From contig JAFIHQ010000123.1 in assembly GCA_017849315.1 (NCBI GenBank), positions 1 to 8,885 of the forward strand: a DNA stretch of 8,885 nucleotides. Direction: 5' to 3'. Under the pieces are notes generated by a model. The model saw only the letters and a program-made list of their open reading frames with translations. It was not told where the DNA came from and ran no database searches. The position numbers were made by a program, and so were the translations under genes. Each line of letters starts with the position of its first letter. Positions within the stretch are counted from its first letter, which is position 1. Origin of the DNA: Treponema sp. Lineage in GTDB: Bacteria > Spirochaetota > Spirochaetia > Treponematales > Rectinemataceae. This document shows positions 1 to 5,947 of this stretch, one piece after another.

Positions 1-159
1 CAGGGCGCCGCTCCAGCCCAAGAGCGCGATGGCAAGGCTCGTCGGTATCATTATTTTCAGCAGAAAAACTATTGTCGAAAAGGCCCTTTTGAGCGCTGAA
101 ACTACGGAGCGACCGACTCTTGTGCCGATTTTTTCACTCATCTTACTCATCTCGCTCAT
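1..159 (-). CDS. N-terminus of a membrane protein resembling nucleoside-recognition (Gate) proteins, cut by window edge
   Basis: Reading the minus strand from the ATG at 159-157 gives 53 codons open to base 1. The first ~25 residues are polar and basic (three Met codons at residues 1, 4 and 7, then Lys/Arg-rich), followed by a hydrophobic segment from about residue 29 to 53 containing the motif LLKIMIPTSLAIALLGWSG. A basic amphipathic start followed by a K-x-M-I-P hydrophobic segment is what I associate with nucleoside-recognition (Gate domain, SpmA/SpmB-like) inner-membrane proteins; this is recognition from memory on a fragment, so the family is tentative. The ATG overlaps the malQ TGA in an ATGA, and GGAG (166-169 on the complement) sits six bases upstream, so translation is probably coupled to malQ. 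It is the third gene of the radA operon. Later in-frame ATGs at 150 and 141 are possible starts. Confidence 0.6.
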   Translation of the reverse strand, partial: MSEMSKMSEKIGTRVGRSVVSALKRAFSTIVFLLKIMIPTSLAIALLGWSGAL

Positions 160-2240
160 ACTTTGCTCCGCGATATACTGTGAACTTTAGCCAGCGAGGA
201 GATTCGGGATGCAAAATCACTGTCTTGAAGCAGCACCTCAAGAGAAGGCTTCATTCTATAGGTCCAGTCGAAGGCGTCGCAAGTTCCTGGGATGTTTATG
301 CGTTCGTCCTTGGGGTTTTCTTCCCGGTAGTGTTCGTCGCAAGCCAATAGATCCTGCAAAGGGTAGACCAAGAACCTCGAGTTGACCATTGCAAACGCTC
401 GGGCAACTTCAAGCGCCGCCGCTGGGTTCAGATCGTCCGGGCAAGGCCTTGTGAACCGCAGCATGTCCCACAGCTTTGCCTTGTCGGGCTCATCGCGCCA
501 CCACTCGCGGAGTGTTGAGGAATCATGCACGGAAGTGCAAGCAACTGAGTTTGCAGGATATTTGTCGAGCGGCACAAAAGGTGCGCCCGGCTCGTCGTAA
601 TATCTTGTCCACCGCAAGACGCGCAAACCCGGTATATTCAGGTCCTCAAGTGTTTGCGGAACGCCTGGCGAAAGGTAGCCCAAGTCCTCGGCACAGGGCT
701 GCATCGGCACATATCCCGTTATGGCGGAAAGTATTTTGCGCCCATTTTCGAGCCACAGCTTATTGGAGATCTCGCCTTTCCGTTCGATAAGAGACTTGAG
801 CTTTTGCCGTTCGTCGTCGGACAACGAGAGCCACGCTTGAGTATTCCAGTAGTTCGGCGTAGCTATAAAATGGCCGTTCGGCAGTTCCAAGAGGCTGCGG
901 TTTCTCCACCATGAGACGAGTGAAGCTTTGAGAGCTTCCTCGTTCTGCACGCCATAGGACACGCCATTTGGCCCGGAAGTGGGCAGAAAATCCCGCACAA
1001 GCCTGTCGAAATCGGCACTGCCTTGGATTTGGCCAGAAAACCGGTACAGTGGTTCGGTCCCAATCTGGCTAAACAATTCTGATCGGAACCGTGAGGCGTC
1101 CGGCTGTGGCAGGGTATTCGATTCATCGTGTGCGGCCTTAAGCAAGGCGAGGATCGCCTTCACGGCGCTTTCGGGGATGTGCGGTTGAGAAAGCCACCGG
1201 ATGCGCTCATCGCTAAAGCCCAGTTCGTGCAATTCGTCTCGGGTATAGTCCAGCTCTGGCTCAAAATGGCCCAAGTATCCATCGCGCTCGGCCTTGTCTA
1301 GCGCCCAAATTCTAAAAAACCCAAGCACGTGGTCGATTCGATATGAACTATAAAAATGGTCAGCCACTTCCATTCGGGCTTTCCAAAACGCCCAGCCGGT
1401 TTTCTCAATGACGTCCCATCGATAAAGCGGGAAGCCCCAGTTCTGCCCCGAAGGAGAACCTGCATCGGGTGGCGCCCCAGCAAGAAAGTCGAAATCAAAA
1501 ATCTGGCGGTCATACCATGCATCGACCGAATCCCGATTCATCAAAATAGGAATATCCCCCATAAGGTTGATGCCCATCGAGTGTACGCGAGTACATGCGC
1601 TCTCGAATTGCATGTATGCACGCATTTGCACCCAAGCCCAAAAATCAACCTGTTTGGCAAAGCCCGGATCTGATAGAAGCGTCGCGATATCGTCTTGCCT
1701 CACCGTGGTATACTCGGGCCAATCCCACCAGGGAAGCCCTCTAAAGCGCTTTTTCAATTCGAGGAAGCAACCGTAGGGACGCACCCATTCGTTTTTCTTA
1801 ACCCAGCTTTCCAGAGCCGACAGGACTCCGGTGCGATCGGGGGCCGATGGCGACGAAATCTCTTTCCATACTTCCGATAAAATCTTGAGCTTGGCGCCGA
1901 GAACTTCTCCATAATGCACCCGCTTGTGCAAAGCTAATTGCGCGTTCATCTGGGCAAGCGAGCCACGCAGCGCAGGAGAAAGCTGTTCAAATTCAGGTAA
2001 GTCTTTTATTGACAAATAAATAGGATTGAGTGCGATCGAACTCAACGCGCTGTAGGGTGAGGCCTGCCAACCGGAATCGTTGACGGGCAGAATCTGGATG
2101 AGATTCATGTCCCACTCTTTGGCCAATGCCGCGAGTTTTTCGAGATCAGGGAATTCGCCGCAAGGCTTATCTTGAATGCGCAGAGCCAATAATGGCAGCA
2201 CAAGGCCGGTAGACCGTTCGTCGCTATGAATGTATCTCAT
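156..2240 (-). CDS. malQ: 4-alpha-glucanotransferase (amylomaltase), GH77, with DPE2-like internal insertion
   Basis: Cytoplasmic enzyme that transfers alpha-1,4-glucan segments between maltodextrins, releasing glucose; used in maltose/glycogen metabolism. The 694-residue product shows GH77 hallmarks: QILPVNDSGWQASPYSALSS near residues 49-68, GDIPILMNRDSVDAWYD (228-244), AGAPPDAGSPSGQNWG (254-269), the nucleophile region YRIDHVLGFF (Asp303), acid/base CAEDLG (Glu518), SVHDSS (Asp573) and a C-terminal NIPGT...WTYRM (649-663). Typical bacterial amylomaltases are about 500 residues, with nucleophile and acid/base under 50 residues apart; here they are 215 apart, so roughly 165 residues (about 320-490) are inserted, as in DPE2-type enzymes, but no N-terminal CBM20 domains are present. 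The length equal to E. coli MalQ is coincidental, since that protein is extended at its N-terminus. The start at 2240 overlaps the radA stop (ATGA), with GAGG four bases upstream. Confidence 0.95.
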   Translation of the reverse strand: MRYIHSDERSTGLVLPLLALRIQDKPCGEFPDLEKLAALAKEWDMNLIQILPVNDSGWQASPYSALSSIALNPIYLSIKDLPEFEQLSPALRGSLAQMNAQLALHKRVHYGEVLGAKLKILSEVWKEISSPSAPDRTGVLSALESWVKKNEWVRPYGCFLELKKRFRGLPWWDWPEYTTVRQDDIATLLSDPGFAKQVDFWAWVQMRAYMQFESACTRVHSMGINLMGDIPILMNRDSVDAWYDRQIFDFDFLAGAPPDAGSPSGQNWGFPLYRWDVIEKTGWAFWKARMEVADHFYSSYRIDHVLGFFRIWALDKAERDGYLGHFEPELDYTRDELHELGFSDERIRWLSQPHIPESAVKAILALLKAAHDESNTLPQPDASRFRSELFSQIGTEPLYRFSGQIQGSADFDRLVRDFLPTSGPNGVSYGVQNEEALKASLVSWWRNRSLLELPNGHFIATPNYWNTQAWLSLSDDERQKLKSLIERKGEISNKLWLENGRKILSAITGYVPMQPCAEDLGYLSPGVPQTLEDLNIPGLRVLRWTRYYDEPGAPFVPLDKYPANSVACTSVHDSSTLREWWRDEPDKAKLWDMLRFTRPCPDDLNPAAALEVARAFAMVNSRFLVYPLQDLLACDEHYREENPKDERINIPGTCDAFDWTYRMKPSLEVLLQDSDFASRISSLAKVHSISRSKV

Positions 2241-3760
2241 GTAACCTCACGTGACTGCGTTCTAATGCCAAGAGTGCTAGGGGTTGCGTCTTTTCCCGCA
2301 CCCATGAGTGCGCGGATGGCTGCTTTGAGAGAGTCTACTGCGCGCCAATCCATGACCTGCCCTTCCTTTGGGTCCTTCTGTGAGGGATCCTTTGATGGAA
2401 CCGCCTTTCTTATAGGCTTCTCTCCCGCAAGGCCTTCTCTTGTGGGCCCTTCTCCCGCAAGGCCTTCCCTAGCAAGGCCTTCTCCGGCTGGCCCCTCTCT
2501 CGGCCCAAAAACCTGCGAAAACCCGAGTGCTTGCGCTGTACGCGCGCGTTTGGCCATTTGGCGCACCGACCGGACTTCACCTGCAAGCGAAAGCTCGCCT
2601 GCCATGGCTGCGCCCGAAGGCAAGGCCTGCCCTGTTCTGGCAGAGTAGAGCGCCGCCGCAAGTGCAAGATCGATCCCAGTTTCGGAAATCCTCACCCCAC
2701 CGGCAACGTTTATATAAATGTCCTGGTCAGAGAACCTAAGGCCGGTCTGCTTTTCCATGACTGCCGCGATGCGTGCCACTCTGGAAGCATCGATCCGATC
2801 GGAATAGACCCTTGTGATGCCTGCCTTGGCTGGCACAGTCAGTGCCTGGATCTCCACGAGTAGAATTCTCGATCCTTCGTAGACGATGGCCACGGCGATT
2901 CCGGATGGAATCTCGCCATCTCGTTTTACAAGAAGCACACCAGACGGATCAACGATTTCGTGCAGGCCATCTTCGTCCATGCGGAAAAGCCCCAGCTCGT
3001 CGGTAGAACCAAATCGATTTTTTGTGGCGCGCAAAGAACGCAAATCTCCTTCCGCCTGTTCAAACGCGAGCACAGCGTCGACGATATGCTCCGCAGCTTT
3101 TGGACCCGCAATGAGCCCATCTTTGGTGACATGCGCCACAAAAACAATGACGGAATCGTGCGTTTTGGCCCACTCCGTAAGGTTCTGCGTGTTGTATTTG
3201 ATCTGGTTGGCAGTGCCGGGAACGGCGCCTGCTTCGGGCGTGTACACGGTCTGTATTGAATCGATAACGGTGAGGATGGGACGAGTCGAGTCCATGACTG
3301 ACATGATTTTGTCGAGGTCCGTGGAACAGAAAACTTCGAGATTATCTTTTATTGCTCCCACACGATCAGCCCGCAACCGAATCTGGGCAGGTGACTCTTC
3401 GCCCGAAACATAAAGAACCCGGCCCTTGGACCTTAAGGCTGCACAGGCCTGGAGAAGAAGCGTGCTCTTGCCAATTCCAGGTTCGCCGCCAAGAAGAATG
3501 GCCGAGCCACGCATAAACCCACCGCCAAGAACTCTATCGAGCTCGGAAATACCAGATGGAAGCCGCGTCCCCGAGGCCGGATCGATTGCGACGATCGGAA
3601 GGGAATATGCATCGGCTCCTGCGCTGGCCTGAGCAACTCTGGTGGCCACGTTGTTCTCAACAAAGGTGTTCCATTGGCCACATTCGGGGCAACGTCCCAA
3701 CCACTTGGGCTCGGTGTGTCCACAGTTCGAGCAGCGGTAGACGACGGTTTGCTTCTTCAT
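2237..3760 (-). CDS. radA: DNA repair protein RadA with tandem-repeat insertion
   Basis: RecA-like, DnaB-type branch-migration helicase that helps process recombination intermediates. The 507-residue product has the N-terminal C4 zinc finger (Cys10, Cys13, Cys24, Cys27), Walker A GGEPGIGKST (91-100), Walker B LTVIDS (163-168), the RadA-specific KNRFGS motif (247-252) and a Lon-protease-like C-terminal domain (about 310-485, including AGGVRISETGIDLALAAAL). RadA is normally about 455-460 residues. The extra length is mostly a Gly/Glu/Pro-rich segment at about 419-468 built from five-residue repeats, between QALGFSQVFG and VMDWRAVDSLKAAIRALM, where other RadA proteins have a short surface turn; a further ~20-residue tail follows. 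First gene of a three-gene operon. Its ATG has only a weak Shine-Dalgarno match (ACAAGAAT). Confidence 0.97.
   Translation of the reverse strand: MKKQTVVYRCSNCGHTEPKWLGRCPECGQWNTFVENNVATRVAQASAGADAYSLPIVAIDPASGTRLPSGISELDRVLGGGFMRGSAILLGGEPGIGKSTLLLQACAALRSKGRVLYVSGEESPAQIRLRADRVGAIKDNLEVFCSTDLDKIMSVMDSTRPILTVIDSIQTVYTPEAGAVPGTANQIKYNTQNLTEWAKTHDSVIVFVAHVTKDGLIAGPKAAEHIVDAVLAFEQAEGDLRSLRATKNRFGSTDELGLFRMDEDGLHEIVDPSGVLLVKRDGEIPSGIAVAIVYEGSRILLVEIQALTVPAKAGITRVYSDRIDASRVARIAAVMEKQTGLRFSDQDIYINVAGGVRISETGIDLALAAALYSARTGQALPSGAAMAGELSLAGEVRSVRQMAKRARTAQALGFSQVFGPREGPAGEGLAREGLAGEGPTREGLAGEKPIRKAVPSKDPSQKDPKEGQVMDWRAVDSLKAAIRALMGAGKDATPSTLGIRTQSREVT
2402..2506 (-). repeat. 15-bp tandem repeats inside radA encoding a five-residue repeat
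   Basis: On the plus strand, 15-bp units such as GGCCTTCTCCCGCAA recur about six times with drift. They encode residues ~419-453 of RadA: PREG, PAGEG, LAREG, LAGEG, PTREG, LAGEK, PIRKA. The period keeps the reading frame, so the array lengthens the protein without breaking it. The peptide is charged and Gly-rich and is probably disordered. Confidence 0.85.
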
Positions 3761-3876
3761 ATTCTTGTATCGTACAGAAGGCGGGCTGGCGCTTCAATCC
3801 TCCTGGTATGGCCCGGTGCGAAGGCTGGCCCTACGGTCCCTTACTGTCGGCGTCCCATTCCTTGCGCCGCAGTTTC

Positions 3877-3976
3877 CACAGGGCGCGGTTCCCACAGGGC
3901 GCGGCTTCAATAGGCTTCAAAAAGCTTGAATGGGGCGCGGTTCCCACAGGGCGCGGTTCCCACAGGGCGCGGCTTC
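3877..3976. repeat. 16-bp GC-rich tandem repeats between radA and the methyltransferase gene
   Basis: The unit CACAGGGCGCGGTTCC occurs at 3877-3892 and 3945-3960. Its variant ending GGCTTC follows each copy directly at 3893-3908 and 3961-3976. A partial unit GGGCGCGGTTCC lies at 3933-3944. The same pair (TTCC copy then CTTC copy) therefore appears twice, separated by 3909-3932, which suggests a duplication of a larger block. The array ends five bases before the TATGAT preceding the methyltransferase start. There are no unique spacers of constant length, so this is not a CRISPR array. Confidence 0.9.
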
Positions 3977-3980
3977 GGTG

Positions 3981-3986
3981 TATGAT
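3981..3986 (+). promoter_or_regulatory. Possible -10 element just upstream of the methyltransferase start
   Basis: TATGAT matches the sigma70 -10 consensus at 5 of 6 bases and lies seven bases before the ATG at 3994. No convincing -35 is seen at 16-18 bp. If used, transcription would begin at or next to the ATG, giving a leaderless mRNA, consistent with the absence of a Shine-Dalgarno sequence. The ATG at 3982 that overlaps this box is a less likely start. Confidence 0.3.
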
Positions 3987-3993
3987 TTTTGCC

Positions 3994-5205
3994 ATGTACA
4001 CGCCAACCATTATTCTAAAGCCCAAAGAAGACTTACGCATCCGCCAGGGGCACCCATGGATTTACGACAACGAAATAGCCGTTGTGGAGGGCAAGCCGGA
4101 GCCGGGCGCGGAAGTGCGCGTGCTGGACGCTAAAAAAAAGCTGCTGGGGTACGCATTCTTTAACCCACACTCCAAGATTCGGGCGCGGATTTTTTCGCAC
4201 AGCGCCGCCCGCGCGGATTTGGACTTTTTTGTGAACGCATTTAGGGTAGCGCGCACCTGGCGCGAGGGTTTTTTTGACTTGGGCACGCAGAGCGTGCGGA
4301 TGGTGTATGGGGAGGCCGACGCGGTGCCGGGGCTGGTGGTGGACAGGTACGTGGGGAAGGACGAAGCGACGGGTACGCGCGGCACGTGGCTTTCGGTACA
4401 GTTTCTCACCTTGGGGGTGGAGCTGCGAAAGCAGGTAATCCTCAAAGCTTTACTCGAGGTTTTTGAGCCTGATGGCATCCTGGAGCGCTCCGATGCGCCG
4501 GTTCGGGCCTTAGAGGGCATGGAATTGTCCGAAGGTATTCTGGCCGGTACGGTTCCAGGTTCGATCCTTATCCAAGAAAATGATGCTGTCTTTGCAGTAA
4601 GACTCCTCACTGGGCAAAAAACGGGGTGGTTTTTGGACCAGCGGGCCAACCGTAGGGCTGCGGCCCACCTCGCAAGGGGCCGGCAGGTCTTGGATGTCTT
4701 CTGTAACCAGGGCGGCTTTGGGATAGCCTGTGCTTTGCAAGGAGCAAAATCTGTTCTGGCCGTCGATTCTTCAGCCGAGGCACTAGCCGCGGTGCAACGT
4801 AACGCCTTATTGAACTCGGTTTCGGATTGTGTATCGACGATGGAAGCGAATGCGTTTGACTTTCTGCGCGAACTCGAGAAGCAGGACAAAAAGTTCGACA
4901 TGATCATTCTTGACCCGCCTGCCTTTGCAAAGTCGCGTGCTACCATAAAATCTGCGTGGCGGGGTTACAAGGAAATAAATGTCCGGGCCCTAAGGCTTTT
5001 GCAATCCGGCGGGGTTTTAGTTACCTGTTCCTGTTCGTTTTGGTTTGGAGATTCGCTTTTTGATTCCATGTTGGAAGAGGCAGCAACCGATTGCCACAAG
5101 CGTTTCAGGTTGGTCGACGCGAGGACGCAGGATCTGGATCACCCCATTGTTTCCGGTTATGACGAATCGCGTTATCTAAAATGTCGGATCATTGAGCTCT
5201 TGTGA
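3994..5205 (+). CDS. rlmI: Class I SAM-dependent 23S rRNA cytosine methyltransferase, RlmI family (PUA domain)
   Basis: RlmI-family enzymes make 5-methylcytosine in 23S rRNA (C1962 in E. coli) using S-adenosylmethionine. From the ATG at 3994 the product is 403 residues, close to E. coli RlmI (396). It shows an N-terminal PUA-type RNA-binding domain (about 4-75, with GHPWIYDNEI), the GQKTGWFLDQRANR motif (207-220), SAM-binding motif I VLDVFCNQGGFGIAC (232-246), motif IV ILDPPAF (305-311) and TCSCS (344-348), whose cysteine pattern fits m5C chemistry. The reading frame is open back to 3556, but that part runs antisense through radA and the repeats and is not homologous in character; alignment with the PUA domain favours 3994 (or 3982). 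Transcribed divergently from radA and convergent with the 96-aa gene. Exact target position is inferred from the family. Confidence 0.9.
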   Translation: MYTPTIILKPKEDLRIRQGHPWIYDNEIAVVEGKPEPGAEVRVLDAKKKLLGYAFFNPHSKIRARIFSHSAARADLDFFVNAFRVARTWREGFFDLGTQSVRMVYGEADAVPGLVVDRYVGKDEATGTRGTWLSVQFLTLGVELRKQVILKALLEVFEPDGILERSDAPVRALEGMELSEGILAGTVPGSILIQENDAVFAVRLLTGQKTGWFLDQRANRRAAAHLARGRQVLDVFCNQGGFGIACALQGAKSVLAVDSSAEALAAVQRNALLNSVSDCVSTMEANAFDFLRELEKQDKKFDMIILDPPAFAKSRATIKSAWRGYKEINVRALRLLQSGGVLVTCSCSFWFGDSLFDSMLEEAATDCHKRFRLVDARTQDLDHPIVSGYDESRYLKCRIIELL

Positions 5206-5245
5206 GTGATTGATCTCTTCTAGATTGAGTTCTTCCGGGCTTTGG

Positions 5246-5272
5246 TCTGACCCGGGTTTTGAACCCGGCAGA
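5246..5272. terminator. Hairpin between convergent genes, possible bidirectional terminator
   Basis: TCTG (5246-5249), a two-base bulge, CCGGGTT (5252-5258), loop TTG, AACCCGG (5262-5268) and CAGA (5269-5272) form an 11-bp stem. It lies 41 bases after the methyltransferase stop and just after the end of the 96-aa gene on the other strand. A U-tract is lacking on both sides, so it may stabilise 3' ends or work with Rho rather than act as a classical intrinsic terminator. Position and symmetry are seen directly; function is inferred. Confidence 0.5.
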
Positions 5273-5281
5273 TTCTATAGA

Positions 5282-5572
5282 TCAGAGCACGAGCGTCTTG
5301 TTTATGTTCTCAAGATAAACACCAAAAAGCCTTGATAATTGTGCCTGATCTTTGTAATTGGTCCCTGCCTTTTTGTTGAAAAACTCTATAAAGGCATTCA
5401 TCTCTTCTGGCTTGCCAGAGTATAGCGCCGACGAAAAAGCAGCCCGGTAAAGGCCTTTCTCCGCCAGTTGCATCGTGGACAGTTTTCCAAATTCTTTTTT
5501 GGCTTTGCCATCGACTACTGCCAATTCGCCGTCAAAGCCGATCGTAAAGACAAAATCTTCTCTTGAAATCAT
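5282..5572 (-). CDS. Unrecognised 96-residue protein downstream of the rubredoxin gene
   Basis: I do not recognise a named family. The product is soluble-looking, with no signal peptide, membrane segment or cysteine, so it is not a further metalloprotein of the rubredoxin type. The first ~30 residues (FVFTIGFDGELAVVDGKAKK) read like a beta-hairpin, the middle (about 32-66) like two amphipathic helices rich in Ala, Glu and Phe, and the end is helical. An AAAAGG sequence seven bases before the ATG at 5572 supports the start. It is on the same strand as the oxygen-defence genes but separated from rubredoxin by 166 bp holding a long hairpin, so co-transcription is possible, not certain. Codon use resembles its neighbours, and I consider it a real gene, possibly a lineage-restricted conserved protein. 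Confidence 0.75.
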   Translation of the reverse strand: MISREDFVFTIGFDGELAVVDGKAKKEFGKLSTMQLAEKGLYRAAFSSALYSGKPEEMNAFIEFFNKKAGTNYKDQAQLSRLFGVYLENINKTLVL

Positions 5573-5592
5573 GATTTACCTTTTATCGAAAC

Positions 5593-5697
5593 AGAACCTG
5601 CCCCGTTTCCGTACCACCAACGTCGATTCCTTCTCAAACCGAAGCCGACAAAGCAGAGTCAGCACCACGCCGGTACAACAGAAACAAGGCAGATTCT
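5593..5697 (-). ncRNA. Candidate structured RNA element (long hairpin) between rubredoxin and the 96-aa gene
   Basis: In minus-strand RNA the segment complementary to 5681-5697 pairs with that complementary to 5593-5609: AGAA/UUCU, CUGCC/GGCAG and GUUUC/GAAAC joined by G-U wobbles, giving a continuous 17-bp helix with three G-U pairs. Inside, GUACC (5672-5676) can pair with GGUAC (5611-5615), and an inner CUUC/GAAG plus GUCG/CGAC hairpin is possible. In plus-strand RNA the wobble positions are C-A mismatches, so the fold is specific to the direction of the operon. It could be a 5' leader of the 96-aa gene, a 3' stabiliser of the rubredoxin mRNA, or a small palindromic mobile repeat; no flanking target duplication is seen. 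Confidence 0.45.
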
Positions 5698-5721
5698 TGG
5701 GGCCAAGCTTTCTATTCGGTT

Positions 5722-5734
5722 ATTCTGACAGAAT
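5722..5734. repeat. Short perfect inverted repeat after the rubredoxin stop codon
   Basis: ATTCTG (5722-5727) and CAGAAT (5729-5734) flank a single A, four bases beyond the rubredoxin stop. The centre is too tight for a stable full-length RNA stem, and no U-tract follows on the minus strand, so a terminator role is weakly supported; it could equally be a protein-binding palindrome or chance. Confidence 0.3.
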
Positions 5735-5738
5735 GACT

Positions 5739-5900
5739 TTAGTCTGCAGGAGAAAAAGACTCTTTTCCTGCGCCGCACATCGGACAGACCCAATCATCGG
5801 GCAGATTCTCGAATGCAGTACCAGCTGGAATGTTCCCGTCAGGATCTCCTTCTGCTGGATCATAAATATAGCCACATACTTCACATACGTATTTCTTCAT
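5739..5900 (-). CDS. rub: Rubredoxin
   Basis: Small cytoplasmic electron carrier with one iron held by four cysteines; in anaerobes it passes electrons to superoxide reductase and rubrerythrin. The 53-residue product has the two knuckles KKYVCEVCGYIYDP (Cys6, Cys9) and DDWVCPMCGAGKE (Cys39, Cys42), the conserved GDPDGNIPAGTAFENLP core and a typical rubredoxin length of 52-54 residues. AAAAAGGAG lies seven bases before the ATG at 5900. It begins 47 bases after the desulfoferrodoxin stop, the same order as the classical rbo-rub operon of Desulfovibrio. Confidence 0.96.
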   Translation of the reverse strand: MKKYVCEVCGYIYDPAEGDPDGNIPAGTAFENLPDDWVCPMCGAGKESFSPAD

Positions 5901-5947
5901 TCTTGACTCCTTTTTGTCTGTCTGTTCGAAAGCTCAAGGCTTCGAAA

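Noticed and set aside
2226..2648. 140-codon plus-strand frame with PSLARPSPAG-like repeats
   Set aside because: It is the antisense reading of the repeat tract in radA; the repeat makes it look protein-like but radA is clearly the real gene.
3877..3976. CRISPR array
   Set aside because: Units are adjacent or separated by one irregular gap; there are no unique spacers of constant size and no cas genes.
3556..3993. Long in-frame extension of the methyltransferase gene upstream of 3994
   Set aside because: It runs antisense through radA and through the 16-bp repeats; the family's N-terminal PUA domain begins right after 3994 and the resulting length (403 aa) matches RlmI.
4062..4946. 294-codon open frame on the minus strand inside the methyltransferase gene
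   Set aside because: Serine/threonine/arginine-rich, domain-free translation typical of an antisense shadow of a GC-rich gene; no motifs.
5230..5320. tRNA gene on the minus strand
   Set aside because: Only a T-arm-like stem-loop is present; no D-arm, anticodon arm or matching acceptor stem, and the required 5' part overlaps a coding sequence.
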